From Piezodorus guildinii (lineage: Eukaryota > Arthropoda > Insecta > Hemiptera > Pentatomidae): DNA of 64,000 nt. Positions within the stretch are counted from its first letter, which is position 1. Each line of letters starts with the position of its first letter. Below are positions 30,410-42,120 of this stretch, one piece after another. Below the pieces are notes generated by a model. It saw nothing but the letters and a program-made list of their open reading frames with translations, was not told the DNA's origin and searched no databases. Location of the stretch: contig CM041292.1 of NCBI GenBank assembly GCA_023052935.1, forward strand, positions 103,111,906 to 103,175,905. Reading direction: 5' to 3'. A program made the translations under genes and the position numbers.

Positions 30410-31610
30410 TGCAGAGATATAGCGTTTTAAATTAAATATATCATTTCCCTTTGAATCATTAATTGCTTTTCATATTAGTTAGTTGCCTTTAAAAGAGCTA
30501 TATAAATAGTTATACCATAATATAGTTATTTGGAAATAACAAACCATTGTGTAATAAATTGCTGTGTTTATTTATCTTTTCATGCTATGCACACTGCATG
30601 GAAATATAAAAATAGAGTTAAATTAATTATCGTTTTAACTTTTTAATATACTTCTGATCCTCTTTTTATCTTTTTATGCAGTACAGACTGAACGCATCGT
30701 ATGAATTCCAGTAAATGATATTTCGACTAAAGTTTCAATCATTTGTGTTCCAGAAAATCTTAAACTTTATAACTCTTATTATGATAATCTACCAAATAAT
30801 GTTTGATATGATCCAACTGAAAAAATTAGATTATCCATCCTAAATATACTAGTATAGTTATTTGATCAATTAATTAATTCCTTTGGATTATTTATTCTTT
30901 ATCATTCTCGTATTACTATTTGACATTGTACATTGTTGTTAGGGAAGGGGCCCGGTGATATAACCATTCATCCAGCAGTAATTGGGCTCTGAATTGTGGA
31001 GATAATAGCCTTCAGCAGCTAATAATGTAATCCAAACCTGGTGCAAATGGCCATCGGCTTGTATAAGCTGCACCAAACTGATTACATAAATGGTAGTGTA
31101 TATGGAAATGAGCTTATTTATGTACATGCATATCGAACAACATCAAATGCAGTACTATAAAGGACTCAAAACAGAATAAATGAGAGGCAATACTGTAAAA
31201 TAAATAAATTTAGCAAAGGGAATAAAGTATTTTCTTAATTCTTTGAAAATTTATTAATGTTTATTTTTCCCACGAAAATTATATATGTGTATAAGGTTTT
31301 TTCAAACGTTATTTTTTTTCTGTAATAGATTACAAAATATATTAATTTAAATTAAATACAAGCATAACTAATTATACAAATAGACAAATCAATACAATCA
31401 TTACATGTGATAGAATTAAATTACAAGTTATTTCAATGAAAAAAAAAAAAACGATGAAAATTACTACACAATGGTTTATTATTTCCAAATAACAATATTA
31501 GGTTATAACTGTTTATATAGGCAATTAAGTAATATGAAAAGCAATAATTCAAAGGATAACATCATATCACTACTTCTAGTTTCAAAATACTAATATTTCA
31601 GCTGTTAAGT
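30410..31610. repeat. Inverted repeat with ~150-bp arms around ~0.9 kb
   Basis: The segment 30440-30565 (CCCTTTGAATCATTAATTGC ... TTATTTGGAAATAACAAACC) recurs inverted at about 31455-31570 (GGTTTATTATTTCCAAATAA ... GCAATAATTCAAAGGATAAC). Similarity fades outward to about 30410 and 31610. The enclosed region is AT-rich without an open frame. It could be the arms of a DNA transposon or two inverted copies of one repeat module. Confidence 0.65.
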
Positions 31611-31619
31611 TATATATGT

Positions 31620-32720
31620 AGTTATAAAGCTAATATGTAGTTGTTAAGCAATTTCAATTATTTATTTTGTCAAAAATTTAATTCTCTATCAAATGGCACT
31701 ATGGTAAATTTGGTAGTTATTTATTTATTAAATAGGAAAAACCGTTTTTCTTTTTTTTTTTTCATTCGTTTGATATGTAAGTCCTTACATTTTGAGGGGG
31801 GGGGGTAGGTAATTTTAGGTAATTAACATTTTTTGGTCGATTACAAAGGTTGATTATTGAAAATAATAAACCAAAAGTATTTATACAGGACTGCGTTACT
31901 ATTTCCTTTTCTTTTCTTTAGATTTTCATCCAACCAATTCAAATAATATTTCCTGATTCCAGAACACCTTAAATTTTATAAAATCTTTATCATCAATGAT
32001 AACCGAGTTATCAGGGGTTTAAATAACATATAAGTGGTGGCTTGACCATATAAAATGATTTTTTAATTTTTGTTTTTTGTTCTTTATTCATAGCGTTGCA
32101 TTGGTATCGAAAATCTTTTCGATTTTTCTCTATCTTCAATAATAACTGATTTTTGGTAGAATTACAACTATTATAATTTGTTACTTTAATATACATATGG
32201 AAATTTTTTGTTTTTAATTCACCGATTCTAAAACTCAACTGAATAACTGAGTTATGGGCGTATACGTGAAATTTTAGTTTTTTTCTTTTATTTTTTCTCT
32301 TTTACATAATTATTCACTAATGATTTTTTTCTCTACCTTCCTTAATAACGTAGTTACAAGTCTATATATATTAGGTGAGATTTCATTTTTTTTTTTCATT
32401 TTCTATTTTTGCTTATTGCGCTGTACTGATTTTAAAACTCCGTACATAATTTTCTCTATCGTCAAAAATAACTGAGTTATGAGCGTATTTATGTATACAA
32501 CTTCAATTTTTTTATTTTATTTTTTGTCTTTTACGTAATTATTTGTGGTTGTTTTGGTTAGAAAACACTGATAATTTTTTTCTTTATTTCTTATTAAAAT
32601 TCATTATTGAAAATAGTAAACCAAAATAATAGTAGTAGTTGAAATTACTCATTCAATCTTCATCTTAATTCTATTATGTGTGATATCTTGCTTTATATAT
32701 AGAAAAAATCATCAATTTTT
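31620..32720 (+). repeat. Modular repeat family (AACTGAGTTAT modules)
   Basis: Diverged modules recur about every 130-180 bp, each with a variant of ATAACTGAGTTATGAGCGTA or ATAACCGAGTTATC next to TTTTCTCTATCTTC-like sequence. Examples lie near 31998-32013, 32135-32160, 32240-32260, 32340-32360 and 32462-32480. The inverted counterpart is at 54950-56720. No coding sequence seen. Confidence 0.7.
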
Positions 32721-33510
32721 AAATTCAAACTAATATGTGTCTTTTAATCCATTCCAATATAAGGATGATTTATTTTTATGATTGAAAGCAAGTACAGATT
32801 TATTAAAAATAAATTTTCCAATATAACATTGTGTAGCAGTACTTAATGGTACGGTCGGTCAATGTAATAGTAGAGCTAAACCACATTTTTAGATATTATA
32901 CCGCTTACAATCTTAATATTCTAGCAGTAAACGACCAGTTACTTCTCTGTTAATTTTAACAGCTCGCCAGTTATAGCGAAATCAAATGCTGAGAAACCGA
33001 AATAAAAGTTTTTTTATTAGAAGCGTATAAAATAATTAAAATTATTAAAGCATTGAATGAAGGTAATATTACTTTAGTAGAACATAAAATTACTGATATA
33101 AAAAAAAAAAAAAAAAAAACCTATGACACTACAGAAGACACCGAAGTAGAAATAAAAAAAAAAAAAAAAAAAAACGCTGGATAAGAATATTTATGTTGTG
33201 AAATAAATGAACGACCGTACATTAGACGTCGAGTTTAAAGCCACATATGGTTACGTTTCAAATCGGTATGCTATCTGAAAACGATGTAACCAAAGGTCAG
33301 GTATAGATACCTAGAGGTAGTGATCATAACGAAAAAAAGAAATTATTATTCGTTCGCATTTAAAACTAGCTATAACACCGACCATTAATGTACCTTAGGT
33401 ACATACTTCTTACAACACAGATTAGTTTAGTGCCCAGCCAAGCAATCCTTAAAGTTTTCTTTGATAGAACCGCTACCTACTACTTATAATATTAACTACA
33501 CAGTTTTACT
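32721..33510. other. Unassigned stretch with two A19-20 tracts
   Basis: Two long A runs (33100-33119 and 33155-33173) lie about 55 bp apart. They may mark tails of very short retroposed fragments. The rest is unrecognised. Confidence 0.4.
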
Positions 33511-33516
33511 TATTTA

Positions 33517-33760
33517 TTTTTTTTTTTTTTTACATTTTATTGATACTTACAACTGTACTTATAATAAAAACAATAAGTAAATGGGCTAATTCACAATTGT
33601 GGGCTTGGAAATGCCTTGTGAAGAACTACCCAGTGGTAGCACTTCAATGTCAATTTAATTTAGTAGGTCTCGATTCCATCGTCTTTTTAATAGCCTCGGA
33701 GGGTTGTCAGGAATAGATGGGAATAATAAGGAATAGAATTGGAATTATTGATTTTACATA
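33517..33760 (-). mobile_element. Jockey-like LINE 3' fragment, family 2, copy 2
   Basis: The same end as at 28995: a T run (A-tail), a 3' UTR with GAACTACCCAGTGGTAGCAC, and a coding end read on the minus strand through CCTCCGAGGCTATTAAAAAG. Only the last few codons of ORF2 remain. Confidence 0.75.
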
Positions 33761-33914
33761 TTTTATGGCCATCACAAAAGTATATAATTACGTCTTGCAT
33801 TTGTGATTTTCTCTGAGATAAAAAGTATGCTATATGTATCATATAACAAAGTCATCTCTTTCTTTAACTTTTTTTAGGACAATTTTTTTTCCTCACAGTA
33901 TTTATTATTATTTT

Positions 33915-35247
33915 TAAACCGGTTCGCAAAACACACGACTTTCACTTATCTCCGTTGTTAAAATCAATTTAATAATTTTCAAAACAAGTTAGAGAAGAAA
34001 TATATAAGTAAGTGAAAGTAAAATGGTTAAATAATAAATTAAATTATGTTCCGATAGAAACATGCGTTTTATTAAATGACGTATAATATAATTATCCCCA
34101 AAAATCAGTTATATTGCCTTTTCATCATTCTCCGTTAACTTTACAATTTTTTGTATAAGGTTATATCTTTTCTTAAATCGTTGTCTTTCCAACGGTATAT
34201 TATACATCTATTATACATATTACTGCTCTTATTTTCAAAAACAAAAAAATTGCATAAACAAATATTTTTGCTCTTTTTTATTATAGGAATTCGAATTCGT
34301 TGAGCTTAGATATTTATCCGGGTTTTTTTTTTTTTTAATTGTGACAACATGATATGGTTAATTTTTTCAAATTTACTAAATAATAGATACTTTAGAGGAA
34401 GAATATTTCAAATATCGCCACTTAAGCCCTGTTGTACTATTTCAATACGAATTAAACCAATACGAAATTAAAGCCCATTAAATTTTACATCCATATAGCG
34501 AGTTTAATCAAAATCGTTAGAGCCGTTTTGGAGAAATTCGTAAAAAGGTTCAAATTGCATGGTATAAAGTAGCATATCCGGTCAGTCGATTATAGTGAAA
34601 AAGTTGCTGTAACATCTTGGGCGTATAGGTGGCTTAAATATGAAATTTCAGTTTGAACGAATTTTCGCTTATCCACTCTCCCCTACACTCATACACACTC
34701 ACACACACAAACAATTGAGACGTTGATTTCCAAAAGGTACTAATGGACATTTTTTACGCAATTGATTTTTTTACATATTTGTATTCTCACCATTTAGTTC
34801 TATCTAAATATTCTATTGGATGTTATCTTATGAATTCTCTAGTCCTTAAAAAACACGATTTAAAAATGCGGTCATTTTCTAAAAGTACTAATTACGCATT
34901 TATTTTCGTTCCAAATCATTCTAAAACAATTCATTTCATAACTTTAATATGATGTTATTTTTATAGTAAAAAAATAATTATAAATTTTAAGGCAAAAAGA
35001 CCCAAATTAGCTAGTTTGATAATATAGTAATGAGAGATTTTCGCGCTTCCTGTAAAATTTCCTAGAATGGATATAGTACTTTTTGGAAATCAACGTCTCA
35101 ATTACAGACATTATTGCGTGAGTTGGTTATTTGGACTTAAAGTGCCCTAAACGTGTTTTTCCGTTGAAAGCTGGTATTCAAAGATTTTCACGATTGCAAT
35201 ACTTTCCCTTAATATATATTTCATATATAGGTAAGGGAAAGTAAACA
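33915..35247 (+). repeat. ACTTACCT-family copy with nested MITE
   Basis: Left end CGCAAAACACACGACTTTCA, then CTTATCTCCGTTG. The right end is the hairpin TACTTTCCCTTAATATATAT / ATATAGGTAAGGGAAAGTAA (to about 35245). An extra AAGTAAGTGAAAGTAAAA occurs inside at about 34005-34022, possibly a small conversion or duplication of the end motif. MITE copy 2 sits in the (CA)n region. Confidence 0.88.
34716..35100 (+). mobile_element. 385-bp MITE, copy 2
   Basis: TIRs TGAGACGTTGATTTCCAAAA / TTTTTGGAAATCAACGTCTCA, quoted within 20-base limits from each end. Flanked by AT at 34714-34715 and 35101-35102. Nearly identical in length and sequence to copy 3 at 59968-60352. Confidence 0.93.
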
Positions 35248-35704
35248 TGGCCTACGATCTCTTCTACAATAATACACACTATTCGATTTTTTTAAAAAGA
35301 AAATTCCTTTTGGTATGCAGGTCTCACAGATAGTTTCACGATTTCTTCTTAAAAATTAAAATAAAATTAAGATTTAATTAAAATTAAATCTTGAAAAGCA
35401 GACGTGCTGACTGTAAACCAATAACAATGTCTGTTCAACAATTATGCTCAACTACGTATCATCGAGTTATCTTATTTTGGGAGTTTGTCAAAGATATTTT
35501 TGTTGTTGAACTCTAAATTCTATCCAGGATAATTCATGTTTTGCTTTCCTCGTTTTACATTTCATTACAAATACCAACGTAAGTTAAAAAAATTCATAGT
35601 TCATTTCGACAACAAATAAGAATCGTATCTGTAATGTAAATGTATGAAGTTTCATCTATAATAGAATTCATCTACAGGTCTATTATAGACTGTAAAAAAA
35701 AAAG

Positions 35705-35776
<72 letters not shown>

Positions 35777-36780
35777 GAGAGTGATTACCAATTTCCATAA
35801 AATAAGAAGCCATATGTGCTTAGATCAATAGGGAACTCATAAAATTACATAACTGACTGGAGTTGCTACAACATAAAGTTTTCTGTCCAATCTTTTTCGA
35901 GACATGATACAAGTAAGTTTTGAAACTTATAGTAAACTAAAGCTTTGCGATCATAAAAATTTTTGGATTCGAGATATCAATTAACTGAGATTATTCACTC
36001 CATATTGTGTATTTGACAACTTTGAAATGTCGACTTTTTCAACTAATATACTTTTAATTTTGTTAATGTAAAGGCGATTGAACATATTTAACAGTAGCTG
36101 TTAGAACTTACGTAGAATCATAAATTTAAATACTCTCAAACAGTAATTTCTTTAGTTTAAAATCAACATTTGTCGTGTTGGGGATTTGGAAACAATGTGG
36201 GACAATCCGAACTTAATTATATTAGTGTGGTTCTCATATTTTTTTTTACGATAGATATATTAAAGAACTAAAAGGCTAGCGGGCAAGTTCAGTAAGCAGC
36301 CGAACTCTAGGAGAGTCTCTTTAATTATCCTCCGTATTAAAAAAAAACTTTCTGAAGATCCTTGTTTTTGAGGGTCTAAATTTAATGTAAGTTTTTTTTT
36401 TTGTTTTTTTTGTTATTTTCTAAAAACTATTAGTTTTAATTTAACGGTACTTTTTTTTTCAAAGCCAACTCATAATATATTTTAATTTACCACCATTAAC
36501 AATATATATAAACTTTGAAAGAATTAAATAAAAGGTTGAAATTAACTGAAGTTCGTTATCTATGCAATTATTTAACAAATATTATTGTTTTTTAACCGCT
36601 AGGGTTATTTTAGTCTTGCATTAAAACTAGAAAATGTCTATAAAATCATACTAATAATATTCAAAAAATTACAATCCAAAATAAATTATATATTTTGTTA
36701 TATATAAAGAATTCTTTGAGGTTTCACAACGGTTTTGTTATGTGCTTCATTTACTTCTTTAATATTGTTGTTATTTCAGT
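35248..36780. other. Unassigned AT-rich stretch with (TA)n 35707-35771
   Basis: A long TA tract and several T runs. The open frame across the TA tract is an artefact. Nothing else recognised. Confidence 0.4.
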
Positions 36781-37520
36781 ACCGAGTAATGAGGATTTAA
36801 ACAGAAACTAAATAAACCGTTTATTATGTTGTTTATACTAAATATTTAATAAGGCTTCATCCTTGATATACTTAGTGTAATTAATAAAAACGCTTAGCTA
36901 ACGAACTGTTTCACCCAACCAGACCTAAACTTATCTTAACTCTAAAATATCAGAGCTCAGACAATCTTTACATTGTATGGAAGCGACTATCTAGTTAAAG
37001 GATCGCTTCTTATCTAGCTCGACAACTCTTCACACTCCTTTCAATCGCCGCGACCATCTAAGCCTACTTTACTTTCTTTAATTGGCTAACTACCTTACAT
37101 TAGAAATCTGTTACAGTGAAGATTACCTTAATACCATTTGTGTACCCCAATGGAGTACGTTACAAAAAAATATATAGAACGGTGCTGTAGTAAGTGCTAC
37201 AATGGAGGTAGGTTACAAGAAAGAGAGAATATCACCAGAGGTCTCGAACGTGCCTCCATCACCTGATATCTTCTCTGGGCTTTCGGTTCTTACTTCGCTG
37301 TAGATTACGACTCATCTGGGTCAGGCCCTAGCAACCTGCAGCAGGATAGAGATCATGGTTGTTAATGATGAAACTTTAAAGGAAAGTTAACAAGTCCATC
37401 AGCAAAATGACGATAGTTTAGTATAATACCATAAGTAATGTGGGCTTTCATATATAAACTAAATTTATCTAATGGATATTGAAGAGAAAGGGGCGATTCA
37501 AGCAAATTTTTCGATTTAAA
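36781..37520. other. Unclassified, possibly an LTR fragment
   Basis: About 36900-37120 is less AT-rich and ends CTGTTACA, so on the minus strand it starts TGTAACAG as many LTRs do. The partner end and a target duplication could not be fixed. 37190-37380 is another balanced segment (CCTCCATCACCTGATATC..., AGCAACCTGCAGCAGG) of unknown nature. Confidence 0.25.
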
Positions 37521-37523
37521 ACG

Positions 37524-37794
37524 CTTGTCATTGGGGTCCCTCGTGGTATAGTGGCTAATACATAGTGGCTAGCATAACGACCTTTTATACCCAAGGTCGC
37601 TAGTCAAGCCTGGCAGATGGCTATAGGAATTTTTATAGGTGTTATGCCGTCCTTAGAAGAGGACGTAAAAAGGCGGTCCCCATGTCAGGTACTCTTTAAA
37701 GATCCCTACCTTAATTAAACCTGAATAGGCAATTTAGGAATCCTATTATAGCATCGTGCGATTAGCTACAATAGAACAAACGACTTATCATTGG
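37524..37794 (+). mobile_element. tRNA-derived SINE, family S, copy 3, with TSD
   Basis: The body matches family S (ATGCCGTCCTTAGAAGAGGA; ATGTCAGGTACTCTTTAAAG), but the head is more degenerate (GGTCCCTCGTGGTATAGTGG, with a clear A-box-like element) and has an internal repeat 'agtggcta'. CTTGTCATTGG (37524-37534) and CTTATCATTGG (37784-37794) are an 11-bp TSD with one mismatch. This is the oldest-looking copy of the four. Confidence 0.85.
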
Positions 37795-38196
37795 TTTCAC
37801 ACTCACTTGTTTAACCTAAGGAATCTAAGAAATTTCATGTCGTTTTATTATTTATTTCCAGGAGCCTGCATAATAGTTTTGACAAAAATATAAAAACTAT
37901 TAATGGGTGGTAAGATATCTGTTGCTGTTGTGAAAAACTGGATAACTCGAGTTATATAAAAAATGAATTAACTCCACGTATCGCTCCCTCAGACCGTCTC
38001 CCACGTCGAGTTATCATTGTTTAAAGAAATTTCTTGGTGGAAGAAATTTCAGGTGGAAAGAAAGCTGTATGTTAAGTACTCTATTTTGGGTATTACGTAG
38101 CTTAAGTCGCTCACCTGTAAAATGAAAGATTTTGGCTTAACCATTTATTCACGACCAACACAGATATAAAGGAAGATTCTTCCTTTCAACACAGTT
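37795..38196. other. Unassigned stretch
   Basis: No landmarks. AT-rich. Confidence 0.35.
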
Positions 38197-38430
38197 TAGA
38201 ATAGAATAGAATAGGAAATAATCTTTTCTGGAACATAGTCCCTTAAGAACAACAGATATGTACAATTAAGGTATACAATGTATCTGGCCAAAAGACCAAA
38301 TGATCATGATTAATTCTTATTCACAATAGTGTAAGAAGTAAGAATAGAAAAAAGGAAAGAAATATATCTATACAATAAAACAAATAATAAAATAAATAAA
38401 CTTCTTCAGATACATACATTTGTTAAAAAA
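38197..38430 (-). mobile_element. LINE-like 3' end with (TTCTA)n tail
   Basis: On the minus strand the segment ends AAGGGACTATGTTCCAGAAA, then an AT tail with TATTCTATTCTATTC. It resembles the GGGGACTAGCTGTCCC end at 14.5 kb. Only a 3' UTR is present. Confidence 0.45.
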
Positions 38431-38929
38431 ACTAAATTTAAAATTAATTAATAAACTAAGTTAGGTATGAGCAATAAATGATATTTCTTTTTTATATTAA
38501 AAATCTGATATTTGATATAAAACGTCATTGCTGTTGAGCGTTTATGACATTTTCATGTACATATTTGCTTCAATGATGATGTTTACCTTCATGAATGCAG
38601 AAGGTAAATATAGTAAAACATAACTCAAACTCCCGTATTTTTAATAAGTGATTTAGCAAACAAAAAATATTGTAGATAATAAAGAATTCAATGCATTTTA
38701 TAGTTAGAAATATTATAAAAAGTATATAAACAAATCTTCATTTCTAAGCTGATATATTCAGCTAAACGTTGGCTTTTAGCTACAAAATTTAAGAGCTGTA
38801 TACAATATGGTGGGCCGAAAAACTTTTTTTTTTCTAATCCTGATACTACAGCATAGTAAAGAATTGGGGAAATAAAGAAGAGGATGAAAAAATAATCAAT
38901 TCATATTTTTCGACCATTAGCACCCAGGA
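38431..38929. other. Unassigned AT-rich stretch
   Basis: Nothing recognised. Confidence 0.35.
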
Positions 38930-39590
38930 CAGCTGTATAAACTTTGTGAACTCCTCCCTCCTACATACTTTCTCATTGTCCAGTCCTACCTTTTTGACAG
39001 ATCCTTCAACATGAATCAGAATAGTTCCAATTTATCCAATTTTACTCAGTATGCTAGTGTTTCCTAAGTGAATATCCTAGGGTCCATACATAACACGGCC
39101 TTTACAATTAATATCCTAATCCATCCTAATACTTTCCTTTCTACCTGAAAAGGTGACACTTGTGTGTTATCGGCCAATAACGATCGAATTATTGCCTCTC
39201 AAAATTCTTGAATCTCACAGCAGAGATTTCTGTTGTCAGAATTGTAGAAATACAATAAATTCTAACAACATCCACCCAATATCATTACTCATACATCATA
39301 CTCTTTGTTGTAAAACTATGCCATTCTGGCATACAGTATCATTTAATAATATCCCGTTTGTCCCTTATAAACTGATCAGCTATCTAGGACACTTACTTGA
39401 CAAACGACTAACATGGAATCCACGAAGAAATTTGATTCCACTTCAGTGTTATATTGCTATAAAAGTTCCTCTTTCTCCTGACAAACAGATCGAAGGAATG
39501 AGCAATAACATAAAGATGAAACTAAAAGGTCTGCCAGGTATTGCATGCTGCTACTTTGCTAACACCCGCATTGCATTTAACACTTAAGCT
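38930..39590 (+). pseudogene. Jockey ORF2 relic (RT palm to C-terminus), old
   Basis: Highly mutated but readable against the intact ORF2: FLIVQSYLFDRSFNMNQNSS corresponds to LILRSYLSNRSFRVR..., SILGSIHNTAFTINIL to the GSVLGPILY block, HPNTFLST then KGDTCVLSA to the catalytic FADDTAILSS (now destroyed), and LISYLGHLLDKRLTWNPRRN to RYLGLLLDKRLTWNPHTR. Several frame changes occur before 39153. It is much older than the copies at 2.3 or 12.3-13.9 kb. No tail was found, and similarity fades after 39450. Confidence 0.82.
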
Positions 39591-40584
39591 ATATTTAATG
39601 TGTCATTGAGGAAAATTTCTCTATCGTGCCTCGTACTAATATCGCAAAAAAATAAATAGATATACACCTAACAAGCCGTTTCATTGAAATTACAAAGTAT
39701 TTGATTAATGTTATCTTACTGTACTTATTGCATTAGTTTGAAATACCAAACTAACATTATAGGAAAGAAAAAGTGAACATTCACCAAGGTTGATCTACAT
39801 AGTTTTGAGAAGAAGATTTTACTTTCTTTTTTACTGAGAGATGGGTAAGAGAGAGTGGCGAAAGCTCTATAATTGTGTTAATTAATTATTAGCAGTTTTT
39901 TATACTGAAAAATAAATTTAATGATAAATAATAATAAAACAAAGAAATAATATGTTCATTTTTTTTCTCTTTAATTAATATTTCATTAAATTTAAAATTG
40001 TAATATGTCCTAAAATAATATCCTCTCAAGTTATAGTTTCATTTGTCGATATGCCCAAATCTATTTTATTAAACGTCATCTATGTATACTTAAAAAAAAA
40101 ATATTTTCTCATGTTTTGACTAACTGGTAGAAAATGAGGATATATTTCAATAAAAATATTTCAGTTTTTGGTAAGCATAGAAACGAGAATTTGAAGTACT
40201 ATTGGCACCATTACAATATGTGAATACCCTAAAAGTATTTTTATCATTAACTTCTGGAATACCAGAGCTCAACATTCGACCTTTTCGGTTTTTCACATAG
40301 AACTGCTTCCTTTAAAAAATCTTTCCTTTCTCGTTTCGCCTATCTTTGGAAATTTCTATTAGTTTCCGATCGTCTTTACTCCCTTCTATTTAGTTATTCT
40401 CCTTAAACTTGTATTTGTGACCATTTTACCAATCGATATAACTGTAATGGCTACACAGTTGATTTTTTGTTGTCTAATGTTTTCAAGATTAAAAATATTA
40501 GAGATACGTTAGACATACATACTTCTAGTTTTTTTGATCTGAAGCCCTTTTAGGTAAAGATAAAAGCTTTATATTATTGTGTAA
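39591..40584. other. Unassigned AT-rich stretch
   Basis: No open frame or repeat recognised. About 40240-40400 is pyrimidine-rich and could be LINE-derived, but I cannot support it. Confidence 0.35.
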
Positions 40585-41661
40585 CACGTTCACGCCGCAC
40601 AGTGGACAATATGACCGATTTAGGTGGACAAAATTCTGAAACTTGTCTATATTTAACCTCTGGGTCCAAGATTACGGGAAAGAATATTTAAAAAAAATAT
40701 AGGAAAAAATTATAAAACTAATTAAATTTTTGACACGATTGGCGAGCGCACAGTGGTCAAACATCAAATGTATTTAGTAAAGTCTAAACCTTCCCTATAT
40801 TTTACGTTTGAAGTCCCAGAATACAGGAAAAATAATACAAAAATCTAATTATGGCTCGGAGTTGCTAAAACCTGCTAATAAATGTATTTTATATCATTTA
40901 GAAAATTCTTTAAATTATAGATTAAAAAACTTTTGATTCGGACTGTTGTGTCTGAAAAAAATTATGTATCACCCAAAACGCAAAAAATCGCAAAAATTCT
41001 TTGTAATATCTAAAGACTAGAAGGTTTGATGAAACAAATCCTACAAACGAATCCTTGGGGTAACTTGGGGGTTATATAGTTTTTTATTATTGAATTAGGG
41101 CGTACATTTACAAATTGCTAAATTAACTCTACAGGTGAGATTGCAATGTATATTAAATAACGAGTTTGGAAATATAATGTCTCACCTGTCTCAGCAATGT
41201 TCATTGTTAAATAAAAGCAAAAAGAATTTGCTCTAAATACATCTAGAACACAATAAAGGGCCATCGAATAAAGATAATCCCACTACCGGTTATTAGGCAC
41301 CTGTGTGAACAGGAACGATTCATTCATTTACTATTTATTTGTAAACACGGTATGGCGGAAAATATTAGTATTAAGGGTATTGTTGCCTACTAATAATAAA
41401 AAAGGTGAAGCACGGGAAAATTCCCAACTTTTGACTTGACTTTTGTCCATCTAAATCGGTGATTTTGCCCAATGTGCGCCGGGCGAATATCTACGTTTTT
41501 TTTCGCTTGAGGCAGGGCAACACTGTTGCAAGTTTGAACGTGTTTAATGTGAGATCACAACAGTTCCAGGCCTCGAATGCACTCCATCCAACGGAACAGT
41601 CAAGTGTGACCCACGGGTGGGTCACGTCAATCCACGAAACAGTCACCGCGGCGTGAACGTC
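40585..41661. mobile_element. piggyBac-like non-autonomous element (putative)
   Basis: The ends are inverted: 40585 CACGTTCACGCCGC and 41648-41661 GCGGCGTGAACGTC. A second inverted block lies inside (CCGATTTAGGTGGACAAAA at about 40615-40633; GTCCATCTAAATCGG at about 41445-41459). The right flank is TTAA (41662-41665) and the left is GTAA (40581-40584), one base from TTAA. TTAA targets with CGTTCAC-like ends are typical of piggyBac relatives. Length is 1077 bp, with no transposase frame. The left-end difference weakens the call. Confidence 0.55.
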
Positions 41662-41781
41662 TTAATGTTACTTTTTTTCTTATATCGCAGATATAAGAGT
41701 AAGCACATAAGTAAACATCGCAAGCACATATTCTTCAGTTCTCGAGCTAATGACAACAACATTTTTTTTAATTTTATTATA

Positions 41782-42120
41782 GCTTAGGATGCGCTCGATG
41801 ATAACAGTCATACGTTACATCGTCTCTCAGATTTTTGCTTTTTTCAGTAGGAATTCGCTAGAATTCAGTCTGGAGAACATCACTAGACCTCAGGAATATT
41901 ACGGCAGTGAATATTGGAGAAGTTTCGGTAAGCAAAGTTATAATTTACTTTGTACAATCACGAAAAAGTGAAAGAAGGGTCACTGATCAGCTGATTGCCG
42001 CTAGCTCGGCAAGCTCGGGCTTGCTTTTCTTTTAATTATCTTTCTTTTATCTTTAATTCTTATCTCATTATTTATTTATTATTATTATTTTATTAATCAA
42101 TGAGATATTTTCATCAAGTC
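41782..42120 (+). promoter_or_regulatory. Jockey 5' UTR / internal promoter region
   Basis: Begins GCTTAGGATGCGCTCGATGA. In Jockey-type LINEs the Pol II promoter lies within the first nucleotides of the element, so the promoter is assigned by position only. A 60-codon upstream frame (41789-41971) starts 7 nt from the element end and shows no domain. No TATA box is evident. Confidence 0.45.

Noticed and set aside
36781..37120. Solo LTR
   Set aside because: One end looks right (TGTAACAG on the minus strand), but I could not find a matching CA end or a target duplication.
42100..42120. First ATG as the certain start of Jockey ORF1
   Set aside because: The second in-frame ATG at 42121 begins a more typical basic Ser-rich N-terminus; the true start is left open.
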